This document shows, piece after piece, positions 1-7,875 of a stretch of DNA of 45,609 nt (position 1 is the stretch's first letter; the number at the start of each line of letters is the position of its first letter). Origin of the DNA: an uncultured Bacilli bacterium (GTDB lineage: Bacteria > Bacillota_I > Bacilli_A > RFN20 > CAG-449). The position numbers and the translations under genes were made by a program. The notes beneath the pieces are model-generated. The model ran no database searches. It saw nothing but the letters and a program-made list of their open reading frames with translations, and was not told the DNA's origin. The stretch spans positions 1-45,609 of the forward strand of contig CALVJO010000011.1 of the NCBI GenBank assembly GCA_944332225.1, in the 5' to 3' direction.

Positions 1-49
1 ATAAATTATTGCCTTGGAATTATTCAGATAATATTTCAAAATTCATAAG

Positions 50-77
50 AAAATAACGGATCAAAGTCCGTTATTTT
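50..77. terminator. Inverted repeat, probable bidirectional terminator
   Basis: An 11-bp perfect inverted repeat (arms 50-60 and 67-77, 6-nt loop) has a GC-rich core and A/T ends, so each strand presents a stem with a short U run. It probably closes a transcription unit lying left of the window. Nothing else is visible in positions 1-123. Confidence 0.55.
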
Positions 78-127
78 AATATGGTTTATCTTTGACGCTT
101 ACATTTTTATCTACTAGCAAAACGCCA

Positions 128-155
128 AAAACAAAAAATGCCCGATTTCTCGGGC
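128..155 (-). terminator. Rho-independent terminator of the tRNA gene
   Basis: On the minus strand a 6-bp GC-rich stem (arms 150-155 and 140-145, 4-nt loop) is followed by a U-rich run (ATTTTTTGTTTTT). It lies 17 nt beyond the 3' end of the tRNA-Ile gene. Confidence 0.8.
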
Positions 156-171
156 TCATAACTTACTTCGA

Positions 172-248
<77 letters not shown>

Positions 249-261
249 ATCGCGCCTAAAT

Positions 262-290
262 ATCGTATAATAAGCGCACCACCAATGCAA
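262..290 (-). promoter_or_regulatory. Sigma-A promoter of tRNA-Ile
   Basis: Minus strand -35 TTGCAT (285-290), 17-nt spacer, -10 TACGAT (262-267). Transcription would start a few bases before the tRNA 5' end at 248. The same -35 hexamer is seen at the S10 operon promoter. Confidence 0.5.
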
Positions 291-370
291 GACTTTTTTT
301 TATTTTTTAAATTTTCCTTTTTAATCGTCAAATCCTAATATTAAGATAAAAAATCATTGATTCAATTAGG

Positions 371-3013
371 TTATTTATTCTTCTTTTTACCAACTAAGGA
401 TCTAATCAATTTAGAGAGTTGAATAATTAAGAATGAACCTAAACTATACCCATAAACAATTAATAATTGAGTAAATGTTAAGGTTTGAACTTGGAAAATA
501 GTATCTAAGAAAGGAACCACCATAATTAAAGTAATTAAGACAAATCCTACTAAGAATGAATATTGCATATACTTATTATTAAACATTGATTTAGTGAAGC
601 AAACTCCTTTTCTCTTAGATGAATATCCATGTAACAATCTACTTAAGCAAAGGGTACCAAAGGCAAACGTTGCACCTAAGATTTCATTCCCCTCAGGAAG
701 GAATTTATATCCGGTCATGAAGGCTAAGAAAGTCATAATCGCAATTATTAAACCTTCCACTCCAACATTAATTAAGAATTCTTTATCCATAATAGATTGA
801 GTGATTGGACGTGGTTTTTGTTTCATCACTTCATCAGTATGTGGCTCTAATCCAAGAGAGATAGCAGGTAAAGAATCAGTTAATAAATTAATAAACAATA
901 GATGAACTGCTTCAAAAGGTACAGGGAGTAAGGATAAAGAACAAGCTAAGACAACTAAGATAGCTCCAAAGTTACCTGAAATTAAGAATTGAATCGCTTT
1001 TTTAATATTAGCGTAGACATTTCTACCATTATTAACAGCTTTAACAATCGTTGCAAAGTTATCATCAGTAAGCACCATAGCTGAGGCAGATTTAGAGACT
1101 TCCGTACCAGTTATGCCCATAGCAACGCCGATATCAGCTTGCTTTAATGCCGGAGCATCATTAACTCCATCACCAGTCATAGCAACTGAACAATTCTTAT
1201 TTTGCCAAGCCCGAACAATTCTTATTTTATGTTCTGGAGAAACTCTCGCGTAAACTCTAATATCAGTTACAAAATCAATTAACTCTTCATCTGTATATTT
1301 ATCAAGTTCAGATCCTAAAACAGCCTTATCACCATCATTTAATATTCCAATTCTTCTAGCGATTGCTGAAGCAGTCACTATATGGTCCCCAGTAATCATA
1401 ATTGGAGTGATTGAAGCTTCCTTACATTGTTTAACCGCGTCATAAGATTCTTTTCTAGGAGGATCCATCATTGCTATTAATCCAGTAAAGATTAAATCAT
1501 TTTCATCATCTAGAGTTAATGCTTTATGATCATCTAATAATTTATAACCAAAGGCTAAAACTCTAAGTCCGTTTTCCGAATAATGCTGATTCATATTGAT
1601 GATATTTTGTCTATCATCTTCAGTGATTAATCTTATTTCATTATTGATTTCAATCTTAGTAACCCTTCTAAGCATGACATCAACCGCGCCTTTAGTTATT
1701 AATCGATATCCATTTTCGCTTTTATTAACTGTAGTCATCAATTTACGGTCTGAATCAAATGGTAAATCTTCCACTCTTGGTTCATTAGCTCTAACTTCGT
1801 TAAAATCTTGATGAGCTAAATAACCTAAAGCTAATAAACATACTTCAGTAGGATCACCTATCTCTTGTTTTTGAACGTTTATTGAAGCATCGTTACATAA
1901 TAAAGCATCTTTAATGAATCTTTCATTTCCTTCAATGTTATCTTTAGCGACATCATAATCCTTATTAGAAGAATAAAAATGCTCAACGACCATCTTATTT
2001 TGAGTCAAAGTTCCAGTCTTATCAGAACAAATAATAGAGACTGAACCTAAACCTTCAACAGCTTGAAGCTTACGAATAACCGCGCCTTCTCTTGCCATTT
2101 TTCGCATTCCTATAGCTAAAACAATGGTCACTATTGAAGATAAAGCTTCAGGAATCGCGGCAACTGCAAGAGCTATAGCAAACATAAACGCATTTAATAT
2201 AGTTTCGCTGGTGAAAGCTTGGATAACAAACACAATCGCGCACAAAATTAATATGGCTATCGATAATTTTTTACCAAAGCCATCTAAGCTCTTTTGTAAC
2301 GGAGTCTTTTTTTCTTTTGCATTTTTAATTAAAGTAGAAATCTTACCCATCTCAGTGTTCATACCGATTGAGGTAACTAAAAAAGTAGCTCTACCATATG
2401 TTACAAAGTTACCAGCATAGACCATGTTTTTCCGATCGCCTAAAGCTAGTTCGCCTTCTAAAACATCACTAGTTTTCTCGCTAGGGACAGATTCCCCGGT
2501 CAATGCTGATTCATCTACTTTCAGCGATGAGCAAGTTAAGATTCTACCATCAGCTGGAACATAGTCTCCAGCTTCTAAAATTACCTCATCCCCTAAAGTA
2601 ACCTCTTTAGAGTCGACTTGAATAATTTGTCCATTTCTTAAGACTTTCGCGGACGGAGAAGATAATTTTTTCAAAGCATCAATAGATTTTTCCGCTTTAA
2701 TTTCTTGAATAGTTCCTAAAATTGCATTCATAGTAATGACTACAAAAATGACAATCGCGGAATATACCTCCTGCATGGATTGTTCAATAACTGCCACGGC
2801 TATAGAAACAATCGCCGCAATGATTAAGATGATTACTAAGAAATCAGTGAATTGGAGAAGAAAAATGATAAATGGAGATTTTTTCTTACTTTGCTCTAGC
2901 TCATTAGGGCCATATTCTTTCTGCCTTGAAGCAATCTCTTCATCAGTAAGAGGGTTTTGATGATGATTAATTTGTTCTCTAACCTGCTGTTCATTTAAAT
3001 TATACAGTTCCAT
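371..3013 (-). CDS. P-type (P2A-like) cation-transporting ATPase, probable Mn2+/Ca2+ exporter
   Basis: This is a membrane pump of about 880 residues, full length for the P2 family. An N-terminal cation-ATPase domain is followed by M1-M2, an actuator domain with TGES (about 172-175), and M4 with PEAL in place of SERCA's PEGL. The phosphorylation motif DKTGT has its aspartate near residue 331; the hinge TGDGVNDAP follows, and M6 carries NLLTD. PEAL/NLLTD resembles the Ca2+-ATPases of Listeria and Lactococcus. I start at the ATG at 3013, which has AAAGGA four bases upstream; the frame extends to a TTG at 3031, but that codon lies ahead of this Shine-Dalgarno. The leader is a yybP-ykoY manganese riboswitch with an intrinsic terminator. 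Known P2 pumps behind that riboswitch export Mn2+, so Mn2+ is the likeliest substrate. Ca2+ cannot be excluded from sequence. Confidence 0.9.
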   Translation of the reverse strand: MELYNLNEQQVREQINHHQNPLTDEEIASRQKEYGPNELEQSKKKSPFIIFLLQFTDFLVIILIIAAIVSIAVAVIEQSMQEVYSAIVIFVVITMNAILGTIQEIKAEKSIDALKKLSSPSAKVLRNGQIIQVDSKEVTLGDEVILEAGDYVPADGRILTCSSLKVDESALTGESVPSEKTSDVLEGELALGDRKNMVYAGNFVTYGRATFLVTSIGMNTEMGKISTLIKNAKEKKTPLQKSLDGFGKKLSIAILILCAIVFVIQAFTSETILNAFMFAIALAVAAIPEALSSIVTIVLAIGMRKMAREGAVIRKLQAVEGLGSVSIICSDKTGTLTQNKMVVEHFYSSNKDYDVAKDNIEGNERFIKDALLCNDASINVQKQEIGDPTEVCLLALGYLAHQDFNEVRANEPRVEDLPFDSDRKLMTTVNKSENGYRLITKGAVDVMLRRVTKIEINNEIRLITEDDRQNIINMNQHYSENGLRVLAFGYKLLDDHKALTLDDENDLIFTGLIAMMDPPRKESYDAVKQCKEASITPIMITGDHIVTASAIARRIGILNDGDKAVLGSELDKYTDEELIDFVTDIRVYARVSPEHKIRIVRAWQNKNCSVAMTGDGVNDAPALKQADIGVAMGITGTEVSKSASAMVLTDDNFATIVKAVNNGRNVYANIKKAIQFLISGNFGAILVVLACSLSLLPVPFEAVHLLFINLLTDSLPAISLGLEPHTDEVMKQKPRPITQSIMDKEFLINVGVEGLIIAIMTFLAFMTGYKFLPEGNEILGATFAFGTLCLSRLLHGYSSKRKGVCFTKSMFNNKYMQYSFLVGFVLITLIMVVPFLDTIFQVQTLTFTQLLIVYGYSLGSFLIIQLSKLIRSLVGKKKNK

Positions 3014-3029
3014 AAAATCCTTTCTTAAC

Positions 3030-3075
3030 AATAAAAGCGAGGCTCTTATTGCTATTTTGCAATAAAAGTCTCGCT
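3030..3075 (-). terminator. Riboswitch-controlled intrinsic terminator
   Basis: Long stem on the minus strand: arms 3059-3075 and 3036-3052 with one A-C mismatch and one G-U pair, 6-nt loop, then a U-rich run (TTTTATT). It sits between the aptamer and the ATPase start codon, about 20 bases before it. Confidence 0.85.
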
Positions 3076-3154
3076 AATTAATATAGGTCGGATAGAAATT
3101 CTATCGGGATTGACGGATCCTATAACACAAGTGTGTTAGCTACTCCCTTTTATC
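3036..3154 (-). promoter_or_regulatory. yybP-ykoY manganese riboswitch with expression platform
   Basis: Read on the minus strand, the leader begins with AAAAGGGAGTAGCT (3138-3151), the hallmark of this class. A hairpin, GGATCCGTCAAT and a second hairpin follow, and it closes with AGCGAGACTTTTA. The P1 strands TAAAAG and CTTTTA can pair. The 3' P1 strand is also the 5' arm of the terminator at 3036-3075, so aptamer folding and terminator formation exclude each other: a transcriptional ON switch. Known members bind Mn2+ and control Mn2+ exporters, matching the ATPase gene just downstream. Confidence 0.87.
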
Positions 3155-3160
3155 AATAAA

Positions 3161-3189
3161 AATTTAACAAAGCTAAAATTTTAAGTCAA
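3161..3189 (-). promoter_or_regulatory. Sigma-A promoter of the riboswitch-ATPase unit
   Basis: Minus strand -35 TTGACT (3184-3189), 17-nt spacer, -10 TAAATT (3161-3166). Initiation about 7 bases on would start the RNA right at the first P1 strand of the riboswitch, which supports both calls. Confidence 0.65.
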
Positions 3190-3197
3190 TTAAAAGT

Positions 3198-3455
3198 TTA
3201 ACCTTTTAATCCTTCAGCTTGACGTTTCATATTTTCAATGACAACATCATATACCTCGCCTAAAGATAATGCATACTCTAAGACTTTGTAAGGTTCATTG
3301 GTATGAAAGTGAATTTTGATTAATTCATCATCGCCAACTGCTAAAAGGCAATCACCTTCAATGTTTTCAGTGATGTAATCGTTGATTTCATCTTCATTAA
3401 GATTTTTTCCTGCAATTAACATTTGAGTGTCATAAATATAGTTAATTTCTTCCAT
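3198..3455 (-). CDS. Stand-alone FakA middle-domain-like protein
   Basis: An 85-residue protein. It matches the central subdomain of the fatty-acid kinase subunit FakA/YloV: the block GDDELIKIHFHTNEPYKVLE, then YALSLGEV and IENMKRQ, corresponds to FakA's 'VGDxDLVKVHxHTxxPGxVLEYA...IENMxxQ' region. Neither the DhaL kinase domain at the N-terminus of FakA nor its C-terminal FakB-binding part is present here. The start at 3455 has GGAGG five to six bases upstream; longer in-frame starts run into the preceding terminator. It lies just after rpsI but beyond a terminator, so it is expressed by read-through or a weak promoter. Function unknown; it may be a remnant or a lipid/fatty-acid kinase accessory protein. 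Confidence 0.7.
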   Translation of the reverse strand: MEEINYIYDTQMLIAGKNLNEDEINDYITENIEGDCLLAVGDDELIKIHFHTNEPYKVLEYALSLGEVYDVVIENMKRQAEGLKG

Positions 3456-3465
3456 AATATCCTCC

Positions 3466-3493
3466 ATAAAAAAACCCATAATAAATATGGGTT
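3466..3493 (-). terminator. Terminator of the rplM-rpsI operon
   Basis: Minus-strand stem AACCCATA/TATGGGTT (arms 3486-3493 and 3473-3480, 5-nt loop) followed by TTTTTTT. It begins a few bases after the rpsI stop codon. Confidence 0.8.
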
Positions 3494-3499
3494 GAAACA

Positions 3500-3901
3500 T
3501 TAACGTTTTGAGAATTGTGGGGCTCTACGAGCTTTCTTTAAGCCGTAATGCTTTCTTTCAGCTACTCTAGAATCACGGGTTAACATTCCCTTTGGTTTTA
3601 ATGCTAATCTGTTTTCTGGGTTAGCTTCTAATAAAGCTCTAGCGATACCAAGTCTTAAAGCTCCTGCTTGACCTGAGAATCCTCCACCTGTGACAGTTGC
3701 GACGATATCGTATCTATCAGCTGATGAAGTGATTTCAAGAGGTTGCTTGAGGTCCATAACTAAAGTGGCATGTGGGAAATACTCATTGACATCTCTATCA
3801 TTGACAGTAATTTTTCCGCTACCAGCAAAAAGATAGACTCTAGCGATAGAACTTTTTCTTCTACCAGTTCCGTAGTATTTTAAATCTTTTTTCTTAGCCA
3901 T
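3500..3901 (-). CDS. rpsI: 30S ribosomal protein S9
   Basis: 133 residues, normal length. It starts [20 protein letters not shown], has the conserved [10 protein letters not shown] region, and ends in the basic tail ...FSKR whose last residues reach the P-site tRNA in the 30S subunit. It follows rplM by 11 nt with its own Shine-Dalgarno (AGGAGG), the universal L13-S9 operon order. A terminator follows at once. Confidence 0.98.
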   Translation of the reverse strand: MAKKKDLKYYGTGRRKSSIARVYLFAGSGKITVNDRDVNEYFPHATLVMDLKQPLEITSSADRYDIVATVTGGGFSGQAGALRLGIARALLEANPENRLALKPKGMLTRDSRVAERKHYGLKKARRAPQFSKR

Positions 3902-3912
3902 TGGTCATCCTC

Positions 3913-4353
3913 CTAAAACTTTAAGGTTAATGGTTCAGGTTTTTGAGCTTCGTGTTTATGTTCTGAACCGACATAAACGAAGAGTTTAGATTCGATTTTT
4001 CTTCCTAAACGTCCTTTTGGTAACATACCATGGACTGCTCTTCTGACCATTTCTTCAGGATATTCCCTGATCATTGTGCCGCTAGAACGAGCTCTGATTC
4101 CTCTAGCCCATCCAGAAGCGTTATAGTAAGTCTTCTTGTGTTCTGCATCACCAGAAAGAGATACTTTCTCCGCGTTTACGATGATTATATAATCTCCGCA
4201 ATCAACGTTAGGTGTGTAAATAACTTTGTTTTTACCAGTTAAATATCTTGCTACTTCTGATGCTAATCTACCTAAAGGTAAATCTGTGGCATCGATGACG
4301 TACCATTTTCTTTCAACTGTTTTGTTGTTGGCAATAGTTGTTTGTCTTTGCAT
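3913..4353 (-). CDS. rplM: 50S ribosomal protein L13
   Basis: 146 residues. It has WYVIDATDLPLGRLAS near the N-terminus, MIREYPEEMVRRAVHGMLPK in the middle and GSEHKHEAQKPE near the end, all typical of L13, an early-assembling 50S protein. The start has AAGGAG nine bases upstream. First gene of the rplM-rpsI operon, preceded by a structured leader and a good promoter, so expression is probably autoregulated as in other Bacillota. Confidence 0.98.
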   Translation of the reverse strand: MQRQTTIANNKTVERKWYVIDATDLPLGRLASEVARYLTGKNKVIYTPNVDCGDYIIIVNAEKVSLSGDAEHKKTYYNASGWARGIRARSSGTMIREYPEEMVRRAVHGMLPKGRLGRKIESKLFVYVGSEHKHEAQKPEPLTLKF

Positions 4354-4412
4354 AATACTTTTCTCCTTGCAATTGTTTGTCTTACCGGGACTACAATTGG
4401 CAATAAGTGCCG
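4354..4412 (-). promoter_or_regulatory. Structured leader of rplM (L13-leader-like)
   Basis: Between the promoter and the rplM start the RNA can form a short GGCA/TGCC hairpin and then a 7-bp CAATTGT/ACAATTG stem closing a loop that contains CCCGGTAAG, directly before the ribosome-binding site. Bacillota rplM genes carry an L13 leader at this place; the match in position and architecture is suggestive, but I could not score it against the Rfam model. Confidence 0.5.
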
Positions 4413-4418
4413 TTCAAT

Positions 4419-4447
4419 ATAATAGTTAATTTTCAACAAAAACACAA
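4419..4447 (-). promoter_or_regulatory. Sigma-A promoter of rplM-rpsI
   Basis: Minus strand -35 TTGTGT (4442-4447), 17-nt spacer, -10 TATTAT (4419-4424). It gives a leader of about 60 nt. The remaining stretch up to 4579 shows no gene. Confidence 0.65.
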
Positions 4448-4579
4448 TATGAAATTTTAAAAAAACACTTTTTCTTGTTTGATGATTGCCTAAAAAAACA
4501 TCCTTCATTTATTAATATAAATACTTAAATATATTTATATAAAATCATTAGATGAGCTCAATAATTAACTTATCTAATA

Positions 4580-5383
4580 CTACGATATTCTTTGTTTGAA
4601 GTTTTTAAAGATAAAAATCCAATCTCCAATTACATTAACTATTATGCTTACATATACTATAATACAAAGGAAGAAACTAACTTTATCACCATATCCAAAT
4701 CGTAATGTCGCTCCAAAATAATAAGAAGTAAGCATCGGTATTATAAGTAATGATTTTGTGAATGCGCAGAATATTTCCTGGCTATTTCCAAGAAATAAAG
4801 TTTTAAAAATTATTTGTAAAATTATGAATCCAATGAAGACACCTAATAAAAATATATTTGAAGAAAAAACAGTCTTATTTAAGCAGCCATCAATTATTGA
4901 TAAAGTTAAAAATATAGAAATAAAAACGCTAGAATAAACTATATACCCCTTATTACTTTGCTTATAATAAGTCTCAATTCCTGGATCACTATGACGAATG
5001 TTACTTATTTCAACAAATCCTTTATAGATAGAAATCAAAGATATGGATATGAAGGAAAAAGCTATAATTTTATTCAATGTATCGTCAAAGATTTCTATAA
5101 ATGGATTTCCCATGCAAATCATAAATGTGACTAAAGATAAGATATTGATTATTTCTATAACAACATAAGGAATAATGTTGTCACATCTTTTATGCTTTAA
5201 TCCAAGAAATAAGCATAGATTTATCAAAACTAGCAGTATAGTAACCAAACGTAAAACATATATAATATTTCCTGCTATTTCATTAAAAGTAATTGCTATA
5301 GATGAAATTAATAAAATCAATGTGATTGCTATATACGATAATATATCTTTCTTTATTGATTTACCTTGATCGACGATTAACAT
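4580..5383 (-). CDS. Hypothetical polytopic membrane protein
   Basis: 267 residues that I do not recognise. Seven to eight hydrophobic segments can be seen (about residues 15-33, 40-61, 71-91, 105-121, 148-165, 177-195, 210-225, 235-257), joined by short loops, with a basic C-terminus (KNFKQRIS). There are no catalytic motifs, no signal peptide with cleavage site and no lipobox. The start has a strong Shine-Dalgarno (AAGGAG, 6-nt spacing). It is a single gene between yebC and the ribosomal rplM promoter, closed off upstream by the yebC terminator. It is very AT-rich with many isoleucines and contains no CGCG, unlike the surrounding core genes, so it may be recently acquired. Confidence 0.75.
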   Translation of the reverse strand: MLIVDQGKSIKKDILSYIAITLILLISSIAITFNEIAGNIIYVLRLVTILLVLINLCLFLGLKHKRCDNIIPYVVIEIINILSLVTFMICMGNPFIEIFDDTLNKIIAFSFISISLISIYKGFVEISNIRHSDPGIETYYKQSNKGYIVYSSVFISIFLTLSIIDGCLNKTVFSSNIFLLGVFIGFIILQIIFKTLFLGNSQEIFCAFTKSLLIIPMLTSYYFGATLRFGYGDKVSFFLCIIVYVSIIVNVIGDWIFIFKNFKQRIS

Positions 5384-5427
5384 ATTTTCTCCTTCATTTT
5401 AAATCATTTAATTGCTATCTTTTCTTT

Positions 5428-5433
5428 ATTATA
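5428..5433 (-). promoter_or_regulatory. Possible -10 box for the orphan membrane protein
   Basis: TATAAT on the minus strand about 45 bases before the start codon. The -35 partner (TTCCAT at 16 nt) is poor. Confidence 0.4.
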
Positions 5434-5485
5434 AGTTAAATATAAATTTATGGAATGTTAGTAAGGGGTAAAGATTGGTTTAACT

Positions 5486-5525
5486 ACTAAAAAAAGAGCT
5501 TTTTTAATTTTTAAGCTCTTTTTTA
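5486..5525 (-). terminator. Terminator of yebC
   Basis: Inverted repeat AAAAAGAGCTT / AAGCTCTTTTT (5491-5501 and 5513-5523) with A and T tracts on both sides. On the minus strand the hairpin is followed by a T run, 25 bases after the yebC stop codon. Confidence 0.8.
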
Positions 5526-5549
5526 ATCAAAATCTTAACAATAATTTAA

Positions 5550-6269
5550 TTATTCTTTAATGATTACATTATGATAAACGTTTTGAACGTCTTCGCAATC
5601 GTCAAGTAAATCCATTAAATCATTGAACTTACGCGCGTCTTCACCTTCTAGTTCAACATAATCATTAGGTAAGAAAGTGATCTCGCATTCAGCAAATTCT
5701 TCAATTCCTAAAGAATTTAATACTTCTTTAGCTTTCATCAAATCTTGCTTATCGACTTTAACAACTACCATATCGTCTTCTAAAGCAACATCTTCAACAT
5801 TGACATCACCCATGATTAAGGCTTCTGTTGCTTCATCGACATTATTTCCTTGATAAGTAATTAATCCGATTTCATTAAAATTATAAGATACGCTGCCTGG
5901 GGTTCCTAAGTGTCCACCTTTTTTAGTGAAGCACATTCTAACTGAATCGTAAGCTCTTCTTACATTATCAGTTAATGTATCGACGATAATAGCTGAGGAT
6001 CCAGGTCCAAATCCTTCGTAACGGCCAGCTTCATATGCGGTTACTTCTCCGCCTTTAGCCTTATTGATTGCTCTTTCGATAACTTCTTTAGTAACTCCTT
6101 GGCCTTTATATTTTTCTAAAACTGCTCTTAAAGCTAAGTTAGAATTAGGATCAGGTTCACCGCTTTTTGCAGCCATGTAGATTTCTTTTGAAGCTCTCAT
6201 GTACAAGGCTGATTTAGCCGCGGATGTAGCCGCCATCTTTTTAGCTCTAACTTCATGTGCTCTTCCCAT
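5550..6269 (-). CDS. YebC/TACO1-family protein
   Basis: 239 residues, normal family length. It begins MGRAHEVRAKKMAATSAAKS, contains the conserved ALRAVLEKYKGQGVTKEVIERA and GFGPGSSAIIVDTLTDN blocks, and ends with the DCEDVQNVYHNV motif. The 'MGRAHE' form marks the YeeN-like branch. The family was long annotated as transcriptional regulators; recent work assigns YebC proteins a role in translation, relieving ribosome stalling. A good Shine-Dalgarno (AAGGAG) lies 7 nt before the ATG. Single gene with its own terminator; a weak promoter (TTGCCT, 17 nt, TTTAAT) can be drawn about 50 bases upstream. Confidence 0.95.
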   Translation of the reverse strand: MGRAHEVRAKKMAATSAAKSALYMRASKEIYMAAKSGEPDPNSNLALRAVLEKYKGQGVTKEVIERAINKAKGGEVTAYEAGRYEGFGPGSSAIIVDTLTDNVRRAYDSVRMCFTKKGGHLGTPGSVSYNFNEIGLITYQGNNVDEATEALIMGDVNVEDVALEDDMVVVKVDKQDLMKAKEVLNSLGIEEFAECEITFLPNDYVELEGEDARKFNDLMDLLDDCEDVQNVYHNVIIKE

Positions 6270-6349
6270 AATATGTCTCCTTAAAATTGATACGTTTCAA
6301 ACATTAAAATATTATCACCCTAAATAGGCAATTTCCATTATTTTTAACT

Positions 6350-7147
6350 CTATTTAACCTCTTTAAACGGCAAAGTTTGAATTAAATTTAATCTTAATTC
6401 ATTGATTAACTTATATCCTTCATCATTTTTATACGTGGATATATCTTCTGGAGCATGAGCGTCTAAGCCCATTATCACCTTTGCATGATACTTTCTAACT
6501 AACTTCCAAAAAGGAATAAACGGATAACCATAACGAGATTCCTTTCCTTTAATAGTCTTTCCTCTTCTAATTAAAGCAAAATTAAACTCTAAAGGAACAT
6601 CGTATTCAATAGATGCTTTGATAATATCTTTAGAGATTCTTTTCGCGTGTCTATCCCATTTAAAATATGAATCCATAAAATAATCAGGATGTGCGATGCA
6701 GGAAAATAATCCAGTCTTTAATCCTTCAATTAAGGTATCACGATATTTATATAGGTTCTCAACAGAAGTATTTCTTCCAAAAAAGCTATAGATCATTCCG
6801 TTTTCAATCGTGCAATGGTTACCTAAGATTAAATAATCAATCGTTTTAGTTTTTAATAAATTCCGATAATCCATAAAATATTCTTTAAATGGCTCAGCTT
6901 CAAAACCTAGATATATGGTGATTCTATCTCTAAATTTATCTTTAAGATGATTGATAGAGGAAAAGTATCCTTCTCTAGAAAGATAATCTCCTCTTACGTT
7001 TTCTTGATGAATTCCTTCAAGCATCACGTGATCAGAAAATCCTAAGGTATTTAAACCCAAACCAATTGCTTCCATCACATAGTCTTCATCATTACCGATC
7101 GCGTGACCGCATCTGAAGGTATGCGTGTGATAATTGTTTCTAATCAT
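6350..7147 (-). CDS. PHP-domain phosphatase, histidinol-phosphatase (HisJ/HisK) type
   Basis: 265 residues. Metal-binding PHP motifs appear in order: HTHTFRCGHA near the N-terminus, the LGFSDH segment, FEAEP, LILGNHCT, CIAHPDYF, and GLDAHAPED near the C-terminus. This matches polymerase-and-histidinol-phosphatase hydrolases that remove phosphate from histidinol phosphate. No other histidine-biosynthesis gene is in the window and the organism looks reduced, so another phosphoester substrate is possible. It is the last gene of the ecf-truA operon and overlaps truA by 8 nt, with a GGAGG six bases before the start. Confidence 0.85.
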   Translation of the reverse strand: MIRNNYHTHTFRCGHAIGNDEDYVMEAIGLGLNTLGFSDHVMLEGIHQENVRGDYLSREGYFSSINHLKDKFRDRITIYLGFEAEPFKEYFMDYRNLLKTKTIDYLILGNHCTIENGMIYSFFGRNTSVENLYKYRDTLIEGLKTGLFSCIAHPDYFMDSYFKWDRHAKRISKDIIKASIEYDVPLEFNFALIRRGKTIKGKESRYGYPFIPFWKLVRKYHAKVIMGLDAHAPEDISTYKNDEGYKLINELRLNLIQTLPFKEVK

Positions 7148-7874
7148 AAAACACCTCCATTAGATATAGGCCATGTCCTTCAACGCACCAGGAGGTTTTC
7201 TCAAAATGGTCATCGTTAAGGCGAATGGTTAAATAATCTAGCTCTATCTTACCTTCATTATAGGCTAAAACGGTTCCCACTATCATTCTTACCATATATC
7301 TTTTAAAACCGGTTCCTTCGATATCGAAAAAAGCTAGATCATCTTTTATTGAAAAATCAAATTTAAAGATGTTCTCAAAATAATCTTTCTCATCTCTAGG
7401 TGAGCAAAAAGAAAAGAAATCATGCTTGCCTATAAATAGCTTTGCTGCTTTTAAAATCTTCTCTTTATCTAATTTAAACGGGTAATATAACGCGTATCTT
7501 CTAAAAAAAGGATTCCTTTTTAATGATAGAACGTAACGATAATGCTTTCCTATTGCTTTAAATCTCGCGTGGAAATTCTCATCATCCATTATTTTACCTT
7601 CTTTAATAACTATTGAATCACCTAAAATCTTATTCAAAGAATAAATCAATCGATCTAAAGGATAACGTAAATCATCTATTTCAAAAGAAAAAGTTTGATT
7701 AAGTGCGTGAACATAACGATCGGTTCTTCCTGAACCATAGATTTTAATATCTTTAGAATAGATTTGCTTTAACGCGCTTTCTATTTTTCCTTGGATGGTA
7801 TTATTTTCTCCCTTCTGCTTTTGAAAGCCGAGAAAATCATAACCATCGTACATAACCTTCATCAGTATTTTCAT
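7140..7874 (-). CDS. truA: tRNA pseudouridine(38-40) synthase TruA
   Basis: 244 residues, standard size. It has the N-terminal YDGYDFLGFQKQ segment and the catalytic aspartate in GSGRTDRYVHALNQ (consensus AGRTDAGVHAxGQ, here slightly divergent), then the C-terminal FEIEGTGFKRYMVRM-like block that contacts tRNA. It modifies uridines 38-40 in the anticodon arm. The ATG lies next to the ecfT TGA with no Shine-Dalgarno of its own, so translation is probably coupled to ecfT. ecfA1-ecfA2-ecfT-truA is the standard Bacillota order. Confidence 0.96.
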   Translation of the reverse strand: MKILMKVMYDGYDFLGFQKQKGENNTIQGKIESALKQIYSKDIKIYGSGRTDRYVHALNQTFSFEIDDLRYPLDRLIYSLNKILGDSIVIKEGKIMDDENFHARFKAIGKHYRYVLSLKRNPFFRRYALYYPFKLDKEKILKAAKLFIGKHDFFSFCSPRDEKDYFENIFKFDFSIKDDLAFFDIEGTGFKRYMVRMIVGTVLAYNEGKIELDYLTIRLNDDHFEKTSWCVEGHGLYLMEVFYD

Positions 7875-7875
7875 A

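Noticed and set aside
371-3013. Plus-strand open frames of 60-100 codons inside the ATPase and ribosomal genes
   Set aside because: They lie antisense to strongly conserved genes, lack ribosome-binding sites and have no recognisable products.
4272-4508. A 78-residue minus-strand frame through the rplM leader
   Set aside because: It crosses the rplM start and promoter in another frame; the leader and promoter explain the region better.
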